Source: Labia minor (lineage: Eukaryota; Arthropoda; Insecta; Dermaptera; Spongiphoridae). From it: a DNA stretch of 64,000 nt. Positions 46,847 through 57,359 of this stretch are shown here, in pieces. Made by a program: the position numbers and the translations under genes. A model generated the notes under the pieces. It was not told the origin of the DNA and made no database searches. It saw only the letters and a list, made by a program, of their open reading frames with translations. The DNA is taken from positions 14,628,078 through 14,692,077 of the forward strand of contig OY720348.1 of assembly GCA_963082975.1 (NCBI GenBank), read 5' to 3'. Positions within the stretch are counted from its first letter, which is position 1. Each line of letters starts with the position of its first letter.

Positions 46847-46857
46847 AATCTGAATTC
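46846..46857 (+). other. Putative primer-binding site for self-priming
   Basis: TAATCTGAATTC sits exactly at the LTR/internal junction, where a primer-binding site is expected. It does not start with TGG as tRNA-primed sites do. It is complementary over 12 nt to 46,678-46,689 in the LTR. Part of the match (GAATTC) is palindromic. Confidence 0.55.
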
Positions 46858-46889
46858 CTACATACACTTAAAAGAAAGAAGAACTTAAT

Positions 46890-48011
46890 ATGTCAAAAAT
46901 GAATTTAAGATTTTGGCTAGAAGGAATGGGAAAAGATGATAATCAGCTGGAAATAATAGTTAAAAAAATTAAAAAAGAAGAAGAGGATATCTGGTTTAAA
47001 TTTGATGAAGATATGCAAGCACGATGTAATCATAAAAAATTATTTAATTTAAATACGATCAAAAGTAATATTAAAGGAATTAAGAAAGTGGGACAAAAAA
47101 GAAGAGTTTTAATTGAAGCTACTGATGAGTTGGCAAACATGTACTTTGACAAAGAGAGCGGGATTTTTAAATTTAAATCAGAAATATTAGAAGAAGATGA
47201 TAAAGATGATGAAAAGAATAATTCATTGAAACATCAGAACGACTTATTTGAATTAATTAAAGTATTAACAAAAAAATTAGATAAAGAAGATCATAGTGAC
47301 ACAAGAAAGTTGAATCTACAAAAATTCGATGGAAAAGAAGATGCTCACTTGTTCATGATACAATTCGAGAAGGAGTTGAGTACCTTTGAACTCAATGATG
47401 ATAAAAAAGTTAATATTTTTGGAAATTACTTAACTGGAATGGCACATAAATGGTACCTTTCAAGCATAAAAAAGTTTCAAGATGAGGATTGGACAACATG
47501 GAGAGAATCTTTTATAGCCGTTTTTGGTATCAAAAATTGGTCCTCTATTGCAAATGCATTTAATTATAAATATATGAAAGGTAGTTTAATTGAATATGCA
47601 ATAACAAAAGAAAAAATGCTTCGTGACACAAATGAAGAAATAGACGAAATCACTGTAATCAACCAAATAATAATTAATACACCGATATATGTACAAGAAC
47701 AAATAAAGCCGGGTACTGTTAAAAATTTAAACACCTTATACGAGGAATTATCAAAAATAAGGTTAAGAGTATACAAGGATTTTAATCATGACAGAAAAAA
47801 CCAAAATATGATTATGAAAGTTCATCTTAACAAGACTGAGCGTAAAAAACCATGTTCTATCTGCGAACGTTTGGGTTACTTAGAACGCTATCACCCAGAA
47901 GATGTTTGCAGAAATAGACATATAAAAAGAAATGTAATAAAAACAAATCTCATAGAGAAATCTTATTCAGAAGATACGAGTTCAGAGGACGATTCAACAT
48001 CAAAAAACTAA
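46890..48011 (+). CDS. gag: Gag protein of the LTR retrotransposon
   Basis: A 373-codon frame. Residues about 140-300 form a retrotransposon capsid-like region (NLQKFDGKEDAHLFMIQFEK start, WTTWRESFIAVFG later). A C-terminal zinc knuckle CSICERLGYLERYHPEDVC (C-X2-C-X9-H-X4-C) is the arthropod Gypsy-group variant. The N-terminal 100 residues are charged and not recognised. Gag packages the element RNA into cytoplasmic particles. The frame ends SKKN-stop with a slippery heptamer overlapping the last codons. The start is the first ATG after the LTR in this frame. Intact. Confidence 0.85.
   Translation: MSKMNLRFWLEGMGKDDNQLEIIVKKIKKEEEDIWFKFDEDMQARCNHKKLFNLNTIKSNIKGIKKVGQKRRVLIEATDELANMYFDKESGIFKFKSEILEEDDKDDEKNNSLKHQNDLFELIKVLTKKLDKEDHSDTRKLNLQKFDGKEDAHLFMIQFEKELSTFELNDDKKVNIFGNYLTGMAHKWYLSSIKKFQDEDWTTWRESFIAVFGIKNWSSIANAFNYKYMKGSLIEYAITKEKMLRDTNEEIDEITVINQIIINTPIYVQEQIKPGTVKNLNTLYEELSKIRLRVYKDFNHDRKNQNMIMKVHLNKTERKKPCSICERLGYLERYHPEDVCRNRHIKRNVIKTNLIEKSYSEDTSSEDDSTSKN
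48002..48008 (+). promoter_or_regulatory. -1 ribosomal frameshift site (A AAA AAC)
   Basis: In the gag frame the codons read tcA AAA AAC TAA. A AAA AAC is a canonical -1 slippery heptamer. The pol frame is exactly -1 relative to gag and is open from this point (LNTPVEFK and onward). A downstream stimulatory structure is not obvious. Confidence 0.75.
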
Positions 48012-49855
48012 ATACCCCGGTAGAATTTAAATCATCTAAATTGATTAAATTAAATGTTATTTTAAATAAAGACAATAAAATCAACGCAATTTATGATAGT
48101 GGTTCTACAAGAACCTTGATTAACGATAATATTGCAAAACAACTAAAATTAAAATTAAATAATAATAAATCCTTTTTGAGATCAATAGGTGGTCTAAATT
48201 CTTGCAACAACCGGGCAATCGTAAATTTAAAAATAGGTGAGATTGAAAAAGAAGTAGAATTAATTGTTGTTAAAAGTAAAAATTTCACATATGAATTGAT
48301 AATTGGATTGGATGTTATTAAACAGTTTCAATTAATCCAAAATGAAAAATTGCAAATTAAGCAAAGACAAAATCCTCAAGAAGATGCAGGCAAGAAACTG
48401 ATAAATTCAATCGAGAATACAAAAGATTCTAGTGAATTAAAAAATAAAAACAATTTAGAGGTTCATGATAGAAAAAATTTAATTGAAACAAATCTAATTC
48501 AGGAAGAAGGAAACGAGAATATTATAAAAAATTTAAATAATTTAAATATGGACATAGACAATAATAAAAGAGAAATTATTATAGAATACTTACACAGTCA
48601 AAATGCTATATTTGCAAGACATAAATTTGATGTAAAACAAAATGAGAAAACTGAAGCAGAAATAAAATTGATCGAAGAAAGAATAATAAATAGGAGGCCA
48701 TACCGATGTTCTTTGCAAGATAATAAGGAAATAAATAAACAAATCAATCAACTATTAGAAAATGACTTAATAGAGGAAACCAATTCGCCATATTCATCAC
48801 CTATCACACTTGCAAATAAAAAAGGTGAGGGACGATCCAGATTATGCATAGATTTTAGAGAACTAAATAAATATGTAATACCAGAAAGTCACCCTTTTAT
48901 AAGATGTTCCGATATCCTAGATAATCTTAGAGACTGTAAATATTTTACTGCGTTAGATGTGAACTCAGCCTTCTGGTCAATAAAAATTAGAAAAGAACAC
49001 CGAAAATACACAGCATTTTCAACGCAAAGAAACAAATTTCAATGGAAGGTACTACCATTTGGTCTAAAAACTAGTCCCGCAATATTTCAACGATCATTAA
49101 ATTCAATTCTAAGAAACCATAAATTGCAGAATTTTTCAGTAAACTACATTGATGATATTTTAATTTACTCTAAGTCATTTAAAGAACATTTTGAACATGT
49201 CAAGTCCGTAATACAGGCATTAAAAGAGAATAAAATAAGATTAAAATTATCTAAATGTAAATTTTTCAAAAAAGAGATTTTGTATTTGGGTCATAAAATC
49301 AGTGAGAATCAAAGTGAACCATTAAACGATAACTTAGAATCTATAAATCAATTTCCTACACCTAGGACGAAAAAAAATGTTAGACAACTTTTGGGAAAAA
49401 TCAACCATTATCATAGGTACATCAAGAATTGCACTAAGAAATTAGCACCTTTATACAAGTTGATGAAGAAAAATATTCCTTTTGGATGGTCATCAGAATG
49501 TGAAGCATCTTTTCAAAATATAAAAAAATATTTAACAGAAAGACCTATTTTATGTATATTTAATGAAAATGAAGAATGTTTTATATTTACAGACGCGAGT
49601 GAAGATGGCCTTGGTGCTGTTTTAAAACAGAGACAAAAGAATGGTGAATTGATGCCTATCGGTTATTTTTCCTGTAAGGTAAATAATGCCCAAATAAAAC
49701 GAGGAATTATATATTTAGAATTATTGGCAATTTATAAAGCAGTTATTTATTGGCACTATTACCTACATAATAATAAATTTACAGTGTTTACAGACCACCG
49801 CCCACTTGAAAACCTAAAAAAGCAAGCCCTGATACTCCACTGGGCGAATTGGTAA
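48009..49855 (+). CDS. pol: Pol, first part: protease, reverse transcriptase, RNase H (frame broken)
   Basis: Entered by -1 frameshift. No ATG is needed; TTG at 48,041 is not a real start. Near the N-terminus, DSGSTRTLI is the retropepsin active site. Reverse transcriptase follows, with LCIDFRELN, VLPFGLKTSPAIFQR and the catalytic YIDDILIY at about codon 369 from 48,041. RNase H carries FTDASEDGLGAVL and TDHRPLENL. The frame then stops at 49,853-49,855. Homology continues in the -1 frame from the A6 run at 49,816-49,821, so one base is missing from a homopolymer, or slippage occurs at A AAA AAG there. It makes element cDNA from RNA. Confidence 0.85.
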
Positions 49856-51113
49856 ATAAACTATCACAATATAATATAACTGTAACTTATAGAAAAGGTA
49901 AAGACAATAAGGAAGCAGATTGTTTGTCGAGAAATACAAATTTGATAGAGATGATGAGATTTTTGAAACAGTAAACCTAATTGAACTTGAAGATTTAATT
50001 GAAAAACAAAAATCAATCGATGATCAGGAAATAAAGAAGATGAGACTCATTTGGAAAAATAATATACTATTTAAAAAAAAAGGCGATAAATTAAAAATTT
50101 ATTTGGTGGAGGGTGATGCTAAAGAATTCATTAAAAAAGTACATGAAAAATTTGGACATGCCGGTAATTCAAAAATAAAACTCATGATAAAAGATCATTA
50201 TTATTTTAAGAATTTTAATAATTTAATTGATGTTATATGTGCTAAATGTAATGACTGCCAAATGAATAAATCAAGACAGAAACGTAAACTAGGATACTTA
50301 TCAAATTTTGGTGAACCAGAAAATCCTTTTCAGTTTATTTCTATTGACACAATTGGAGGTCTCCATTCAAGAGGTGCAAAGAAGAAATTTTTACACATAG
50401 GTATAGATCATTTGACCAGGTATGTTTGGATTACAACATCTACGACTCAAACAATTAGAGACTTTCGAGAATTAATCAATACAATGACTAAGGATGGAAA
50501 AATAGAAACTCTAATTATGGATCAATACGGTGGCTTAACATCGAAAGATTTCAAAAATTTCTTGAAAGAAAGAAATATCAAATACTTCTACACACCAATT
50601 GACCACCCTGAGTCCAATGGTTTAGTCGAGAGAGTAAATCAAACATTGATTAATTCATTGAGATGTAAATTAAATTCAGATAACCAGTCAAGATCCTGGT
50701 CCACACTGATTAAAGAAGTGGTAAGAGAATACAATAATACTGTACATTCAGTCACAAAATTTACTCCTAATTATTTGTTGTTTGGGAGAGAAGACATACC
50801 ATTATCACCTATTGATTATGATATAATAGCTGTCGATGAAGCACGTATTTTAGCTAAAAGAAATACAGAAGAATATAGAAAAAAAAATAGAGATTATGTA
50901 AATAAAAAAAGAAGAGATTGCAAGCTCGAGGAAGAGGACCAAGTTTACGTGAAATTGTGTAATAAACTAAATAGGAAAAAGTTAGACAGATTAAAAGAAG
51001 GACCATTTAGAATTAGAAAAGTTTTGTCAAATAACACATATTTATTGGATACAGGTCGGAAAATTTCCGAAAATAATATATTTCATAAAAATGATATTGT
51101 TCCTATAAATTAA
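49822..51113 (+). CDS. pol: Pol, second part: end of RNase H and integrase
   Basis: Bases 49,822-49,974 carry the RNase H end and linker (ASPDTPLGELVNKLSQYN, EADCLSRN). Homology shifts -1 once more around the T5 run at 49,960-49,964 and is then open to 51,113. Integrase shows the N-terminal HHCC zinc domain (HEKFGH, CAKCNDC) and a D,D35E core (SIDTIGG; MDQYGG; the Glu in GLVERVN is 35 residues after the second Asp). The C-terminal region has RKKLDRLKEGPFRI and ends at DIVPIN without a chromodomain. It integrates cDNA into the host genome. The second single-base deficit, again in a homopolymer, breaks the frame. Confidence 0.85.
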
Positions 51114-51202
51114 TTAAATTATTGCATAGTAGTTGTTTGTAGTTTTTATATTAAATTAATAATTGTATGAATATTTCACTTTTATATTCATAAAAGTTTC
51201 TG

Positions 51203-51215
51203 TAAAGGGGGAAGG
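51203..51215 (+). other. Polypurine tract
   Basis: gtaaagggggaagg ends directly at the first base of the 3' LTR, the expected place for the plus-strand primer. Bases 51,114-51,202 are untranslated. Confidence 0.75.
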
Positions 51216-51480
51216 TGTAATCCCCATACTAACCTTACCTAGAGACTGCTTATTGTTTCCAGTGACTGCTCTTTACATTTTAAGTCATAGATTATAGAGT
51301 AAGGATTAACTGAATTCAGATTACAGGTAACTACTATGATAAGATTAATATTGTATTATTATTATTTATATTTGTGTATATAATGTTTAATTGATTAATT
51401 GTTTAATAAAACAGGTTTTTATAACTTCGTAATACTGACGGTTGTCCTTCATTCTTCTAACCATAATAATAGAATTAAAT
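51216..51480 (+). repeat. 3' LTR
   Basis: Appears identical to the 5' LTR over 265 bp, with AATAAA in the same place. It is followed by a (CATA)n tract belonging to a family A repeat into which the element inserted. Confidence 0.85.
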
Positions 51481-51628
51481 ACATACATACATACATACAT
51501 ACACACAGACATTTTTCTCAACCTTAGTGAACATGACTCAGGGACCTTCAAAACCTATAAAAACATCAAAATCTCGAAATCGGAAATTTTCGTGATCTCA
51601 ATACTATCTCTAGCGAGATAGTTAAAAT
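51481..51628 (+). repeat. Family A repeat, 3' part (copy 8)
   Basis: It starts in the family's CA/CATA microsatellite, continues with tttttctcaaccttagtgaa and ends at the hairpin actatctctagcgagatagt. The rest of the family's sequence is not on the left side of the LTR element, so the target was already a fragment or a deletion followed. Confidence 0.6.
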
Positions 51629-51657
51629 AAGGCGTATTTTTTCATATCTGATTAATA

Positions 51658-52377
51658 CAGGGTGGGGCAGAAAAACCTATCCGATTTCAAAGCGTTATAA
51701 AATTAAAACCACTCAGCTTGTCAAAAAATTTATTTTATTAATATATCGCAAAAAGTATGCCATTTTTAAATTTAAGTTATGAAAAGCACATCACTCAAAT
51801 GTCGTCCTTGGGAGCGGATACACTGAGCGCCTAGCTCTCGGTAGCTTTCCATGACTTTCACCGTCATTTCCACAGGAATTTCTTCAATTGTCCGAGCAAT
51901 TTCCCTTCGTAAAGCAAGAAGGGTCCTTGGTCGATGCTGGTAAACCTTCGATTTGAGGTAACCCCAAAGGAAGAAGTCACATGGAGTGAGATCCGGTGAG
52001 CGCGGCGGCCAGCCAAGATCACCTCTCAGAGAAATGAGGCGACCTGGAAATATTTCCCTGGCGACTTCTTTTTCAATGCTGAACCCGTCTGTCGAAAATT
52101 TGACACCCACACTCTAATTGTAGCGTGATGTGGAACGGGATCATGACGCCAGAGTCCGAAATGAATTCGAAAAGCACGTTGTGTAGCAATTATCGAACCG
52201 CCGTTTTCGATAAACCGCTCAATAACAAAAGCACGATGTTCAGCAGACCAAGGCATGTTGACTACTGACAAATGGCATAAAACCGGCTTTCTAACGGTTA
52301 TTACCCCACTACTCTACCTGCTCCCTCTTCTGAGAAAAAGGGACTTGAAATCGGATAGGTTTTTCTGCCCCGCCCTG
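51658..52377 (-). mobile_element. Second mariner-type element, internal deletion derivative
   Basis: The inverted repeats cagggtggggcagaaaaacc and ggtttttctgccccgccctg extend inwards through tatccgatttca and are flanked by TA (51,656-51,657; 52,378-52,379). It is 720 bp and its termini are unrelated to the 43.9-kb element. Confidence 0.85.
51772..52271 (-). pseudogene. Transposase of the second mariner-type element, core deleted
   Basis: From 52,271 the frame encodes an N-terminal helix-turn-helix domain (MPWSAEHRAFVIERFIENGG start; IRVWVSNFRQTGSALKKK end). Near 52,080-52,110 the sequence jumps to the C-terminal part in another frame: FPGRLISLRGDLGWPPRSPD, TPCDFFLWGYLKSKVY with the third catalytic Asp, ending at 51,772. 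The first two catalytic aspartates are gone. Layout mirrors the 43.9-kb derivative: DNA-binding end kept, catalysis lost. Confidence 0.8.
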
Positions 52378-52529
52378 TATAATGATGTGCATTCTATATT
52401 TCATTCACATTGCCAAACTTATTAAAGAAATATTATTTGATTATTGACAATGACAACGTGCAAATATTCACATTAGATCATCAAATTGTATAATAGAAAA
52501 AGTTTATTTATTTTGGAAGAATCTAATAG

Positions 52530-52800
52530 GAAGTTGTGTGTCTGCCTGTCAATGCAAATGCATGTCCACTTAATCCACTTCATTAATGTAGGAGCACTGT
52601 TTTGTCCTGGGATGAGTTAATTACCAAAACAAATCGTACATGGGAAACGTATTCCAAGGCAGGAGTGGTCGTTTCTCCGGGGATTGCATGGACCCAATCC
52701 AATTCGTAACACCCCATGACAGAAAAACACTTCATTTCATGCAATTGATCAAATATTTCTTTTATCACCTTTATCAAGAGGATTGCTGAAAGATGATTTT
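52530..52800. other. Balanced unique island (possible regulatory element)
   Basis: Complex sequence with ATGCAAATGCATG at about 52,553-52,565 (octamer-like ATGCAAAT). No repeat, element end or credible frame was found. Confidence 0.3.
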
Positions 52801-52988
52801 AATTTTTTTTTTTTTTTTTATTTTCCACTTCGTTAATATCTGATGAATTAGAAGGTCATTTTGTTTCATCACAGGTGATAAAATGTAATTTTGATTATAG
52901 TTCGTTTTAGTTTTAGATTAAAGTAGATAATATTTCAAATAGAATTGCATATTTAATTTAATATATATTTTATTATACTAGCAAAAAT

Positions 52989-53048
<60 letters not shown>

Positions 53049-53120
53049 TTTAGGTTTCCGTGAATGTTATTGTTATTATTATTATCAGATTTATACGTGA
53101 TTATATCCCTGATAAATCTG

Positions 53121-53167
<47 letters not shown>

Positions 53168-53907
53168 TTGTATTTTTGAAATATTAAACCTCTCGAAGGA
53201 TTTTTTGGAAATTCACAAATTAGATAATTTTTATAAAGAAAAAAAGAAAAAACGATCTGTATTGGTTTCAGTCTCGAGTAAAATCATCTTTATTAGTTTT
53301 TCCTTAATTTAAGATAAGAAGTTTAAATGACGACAGCAACTACGTCAGACAGCGCTTCCTTAAATACAAAATTTTATAGATATAAACAAAATCAAATATA
53401 CAATAGTTTTTGTCTTACAAAGGATTAATATGTACGTTTAAGGCTGAACCAGGTATGTATTAATAAATATTAAATATTATTAATTTTCTTTTTACAATAA
53501 TTTCATTCCAAAAAAATTTTTATCTGTATGAATTAGTAAAAGACAATTTAAATGTGATTAAATTAAATTCAAAATGCTTTTCTGGTGTAAGATTTAAAAT
53601 AAGGAATTTTATAAAGTTTCTTTTTTATTTACAATTATAGATTAGTAAAATGAAAGTATCATTAAACATATTTTAGATTTATATAAATAAATAATAAATA
53701 AATAAACCTATGGATAATAAAATGATAGGATTCTTCAATGTAATAGAGAATTAGTAATAATGTATTTATCAATAGAGGAAATAATTTAGTAAATATAAAT
53801 ACTAAGTTAAATAAATCAGGTTTTTATTGATTTAAACTATAATTTGTGATATAAAGTATAAAAGCTATATTTAAAGAAAATGTTGTTTTTATTATTAATC
53901 CTATTTT
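52801..53907. other. AT-rich DNA with long TA microsatellites
   Basis: (TA)n tracts lie at about 52,993-53,045 and 53,124-53,167. Between them an 11-bp inverted repeat (atcagatttat and ataaatctgat) could form a hairpin. No gene was seen. Confidence 0.5.
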
Positions 53908-55598
53908 TTAAACATTATGTATTAATAAATGTTTATCTAAATGTGATTTCTGATTAAATTTCTTTTCACAATAATTACATTCAAATGGTTTTTCCCCTGT
54001 ATGAATTAATAAATGTCTAATTAAATTTGATTTAAGATTAAATTTCTTTTCACAATAATTACATTCAAAAGATTTTTCTCCTGTATGAATTAATAAATGT
54101 CGATCTAAATGTGATTGCTGATTAAATTTCTTTTCACAATAATCACATTCAAAAGGTTTTTCTCTTGAATGAATTAATAAATGAGTTTTTAAATTTGATT
54201 GCTGATTAAATTTCTTTTCACAATATTTACATTCAAAAGGTTTTTCTCCTTTATGAATTAATAAATGTCGATCTAAATGTGATTTTCGTTTAAATTTCTT
54301 TTCGCAATAATTACATTCAAAACGGTTTTCTCCTGTATGAATTAATAAATGTGTTTTTAAAAGTGATTTCTGATTAAATTTCTTTTCACAATAATTACAT
54401 TCAAAAGGTTTATCGCCTGTATGAATTAATAAATGTGTTTTTGAATTTGATTGCTGATTAAATTTCTTTTCACAATAATTACATTTAAAAGGTTTTTCGC
54501 CTGTATGAATTAATAAATGTGTTTTTAAAAGTGATTTCTGACTAAATTTCTTTTCACAATAATTACATTCAAAAGGTTTTTCTCCAGTATGAATTAATAA
54601 ATGTGTTTTTAAAAGTGATTTCTGATTAAATTTCTTTTCACAATAATTACATTCAAAAGGTTTTTCTCCTGTATGATTTAATAAATGTGTTTTTAAATTT
54701 GATTGCTGATTAAATTTCTTTTCACAATAATTACATTCGAAAGGTTTTTCTCCTTTATGAATTAATAAATGTCGATCTAAATGTGATTTTCGTTTAAATT
54801 TCTTTTCACAATAATTACACTCAAAAGGTTTTTCTCCTGAATGAATTAATAAATGTTTTTTTAAAGTTGATTTATGATTAAATTTCTTTTCACAAAAATT
54901 ACATTCAAAAGGTTTTTCTCCTGAATGAATTAATAAATGTGTTTTTAAATTTGATTTTCGTTTAAATTTCTTTTTACAATAATTACATTCAAAAGGTTTT
55001 TCACCTGTATGAATTAATAAATGTCGATCTAAATGTGATTTATCATTAAATTTCTCTTCACAATAATTACATTCAAAAGGTTTTTCTTCTGAATGAATTA
55101 ATAAATGTCTTTTTAAAGATGATTTATGATTAAATTTCTTTTCACAATAATTACATTCAAAAGGTTTTTCTCCTGTATGAATTAATAAATGTGTTTTCAA
55201 ATTTGCTTTTAACTTAAATTTCTTTTCACAATAATTACATTCAAAAGGTTTTTCACCTGTATGAATTAATAAATGTCGATCTAAATGTGATTTATCATTA
55301 AATTTCTCTTCACAATAATTACATTCAAAAGGTTTTTCTTCTGTATGAATTAATAAATGTGTTTTTAAATTTGCTTTTACATCAAATTTCTTTTCACAAT
55401 AATTACATTGAAAACGCCTGTTTGAATCAGTTTCTTTTTTAAATTTTTCGTCTAAATATTTCTCTGTATCCTTTTTGAGTTTTACATCATTTTTGAAAAT
55501 GGAAAATATTTTTTTATGAAAACATTTTTTTAGATGTTTAGATAAAAATTCCTCACTTATAAAATTCATATGACAATAAACACAAGAATATAGAGGAC
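53908..55598 (-). CDS. Zinc-finger gene 4, exon 2: 18 C2H2 fingers (inverted paralogue)
   Basis: Minus strand, 5' end at 55,598 after the acceptor TTTTTTTAG. With a first exon it encodes about 578 residues: the CCHC-type finger CVYCHMNFISEEFLSKHLKKC, a charged linker that lacks the HTED of genes 1-3, then 18 C2H2 fingers with TGEKP, SGEKP or KGEKP linkers, ending HNV. In one finger the conserved core Leu is Ser (QQSNSKTH). Finger order differs from genes 1-3, so arrays have been reshuffled. Frame intact. Confidence 0.9.
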
Positions 55599-55765
55599 CT
55601 AAAAAAAGAATTGATTTCGTTATTTTAAATCTTTATATTTTTATATATCTAACTATTTTATAATTCAATTTAAGGAATAATATCATTATAAATAATATTA
55701 AAAAAAATAATTTTGGTGACAATTAATATTACTTTAGATGAAAAAAACAGTATATAAAAAATAAC

Positions 55766-55811
55766 CTATATATATTGGATATTTTGTGTCCTCTTGGGAA
55801 TAAAGATCCAT
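55766..55811 (-). CDS. Zinc-finger gene 4, alternative exon 1b (proximal)
   Basis: ATG at 55,811 encodes MDLYSQEDTKYPIYI plus one base, then a GTTATT donor. It lies 167 bp upstream of exon 2 and joins in frame. Genes 1-3 lack this second copy at the equivalent place. Confidence 0.65.
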
Positions 55812-56257
55812 TTTTAATTGATTAATGTTGATTAATTAATAGAAATAAAAATTACCGGTACATGTTAACGAAATAAATAAATATTTAATTTTAGCTATAA
55901 AAAGTATTTTATTTTTATTCAAATAATATTTAATCCCATTTAAAATAATATTTAATTCTGTTTAAAATAATATTTTTTATATTTATAGAATATTTTATAT
56001 TTTCTTTATATTTAAGGAATAACATTATTTATTAAACAAATATTTAATTTTTTTACAAAATAAATTTAACCGACGCCACAGATGGATTTGACAAATTTAA
56101 TAGTTTTTTTCCCGTAAACTAGGAACGTCCCGCAAAAAATTTATAAGAAAAGTTTATTAGAATTAAAAAAAAGGATTGCACTTTGGTAAAGTTTTATCCA
56201 AATCCATATTGGAGTAACATATTTGTATAATTACCATTTTAGTGATAATTAACATTA

Positions 56258-56265
56258 CTTTAGAT
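56258..56265. other. Empty target site of the family D MITE
   Basis: On the minus strand atctaaag is followed directly by taatgttaat, whereas genes 1-3 have atttaaag, the MITE, atttaaag, then taatgttaat. This locus preserves the pre-insertion state. Confidence 0.7.
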
Positions 56266-56290
56266 GAAAAAAACATTGAAATATAATTAC

Positions 56291-56336
56291 CTATATATAT
56301 TGGATATTTTGTGTCTTCTTTTGAAGAAAGATCCAT
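56291..56336 (-). CDS. Zinc-finger gene 4, alternative exon 1a (distal)
   Basis: ATG at 56,336 encodes MDLSSKEDTKYPIYI plus one base, followed by a GTAATT donor. It corresponds in position to the single first exon of genes 1-3. Use of 1a or 1b would change only a few N-terminal residues. Confidence 0.65.
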
Positions 56337-57359
56337 TTTTACTTGATTACTGTATTATCAATTATAAAATATATACTAGGTAATAAGTAATATACCAGAT
56401 GGTCTGTGATATAAACGTTTTAAATTAGGATTTTGATTTACAATTAAAATAACAACCAAATATTTGTCTTTAAGATACGTAGCAACCAGGTGGGTGACAC
56501 GCAAATATGACTTCCGGAAACCTTATGTGTTTTTACTCTTATAATTGTTAGATGGCGCTGCTGTCGACAAATTACATTTTTACCGACCGACGATAGCAAC
56601 GGAAGGTATTGTTTTCATATTTTTACATATCTCCACGAATCATCTATTTTGTTAATAGAAAAAAGTATTTTTAGCCCCTATGTCTGTCCGTCTGTCTGAT
56701 TGTCCGTATAAATGTGTACAACTTGTATTAAAATTACGAAATATATATTATCTTATATTCACAGGCCATACTTTTGTCTTTCAGTGCATTAAACGTACCT
56801 TTAAGGGCTGTATGTTTTATTACTATTTTTTTTTTAAATTTATGTCCTTTTTAAATTTATATTATTTCGGTTCGGTGAACCATGTATTAATTTTTCCATA
56901 AAATGTTATTTCATGAGCTCGCTAGATAAAGTTGATCTGTTGTAATGATCATACATCTCTACCTCGCTTAGGCGTCAACAGGAGCTGTTTATTAATCGGA
57001 TGTACAAAAGTCAGAAGATGTTTTACATTCACTCGAAATTCTTTACACACAAATCAGTATATGTTAATCCCAAAGTGTACAGCAAAGAATTTATTTGAAG
57101 TATTCGTAAATAAAAAAATATATAAAAATTATTAATTTTTTTATTTTTCTTTTTTAAATGATGATAATTTTTCTTTTTCGTTTGTAATTGATTTTCACAA
57201 TACTGTCTGTTTTTTTCTCTCTCTCTCTCTCTCTCTTGCTCTCTCTCATACTCGAGCTAATTTATTTTGTTACTTATATTGTTTTGTTGAACCTAATCGG
57301 AGAAGTCTTGGATATTTTCCAAATGAATCGTTTTCTTGTTTTTTTTTTTCTCTCATTTG
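56337..57359. other. Flank of zinc-finger gene 4, no further gene recognised
   Basis: Similarity to the upstream region of genes 1-3 continues to about 56,490 (aaaccaggattttgatttac-like), so the gene 4 promoter probably lies here. Small frames to the right match nothing known. Confidence 0.4.

Larger units (their letters stand above)
46582..51480 (+). mobile_element. Ty3/Gypsy-type LTR retrotransposon, complete, about 4.9 kb
   Basis: Two 265-bp LTRs that look identical by eye bracket gag and pol in the order protease, reverse transcriptase, RNase H, integrase (integrase last is the Ty3/Gypsy order). There is no env frame and no recognisable chromodomain. A purine-rich tract aaagggggaagg abuts the 3' LTR. 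Flanks are TACA/ATAC-rich; a 5-bp ATACA duplication is possible if the LTR ends two bases earlier, but the microsatellite makes this ambiguous. Near-identical LTRs imply a recent insertion. Confidence 0.9.

Noticed and set aside
49822-49974. Programmed frameshifting as the reason for the RNase H break
   Set aside because: A AAA AAG is slippery, but a programmed shift in the middle of RNase H would make most product inactive, and a second break follows nearby; base loss or consensus error is simpler. Kept only as an alternative.
51658-52377. An active, autonomous transposon
   Set aside because: The ends are intact, but the transposase lacks the region with the first two catalytic aspartates and is frameshifted.
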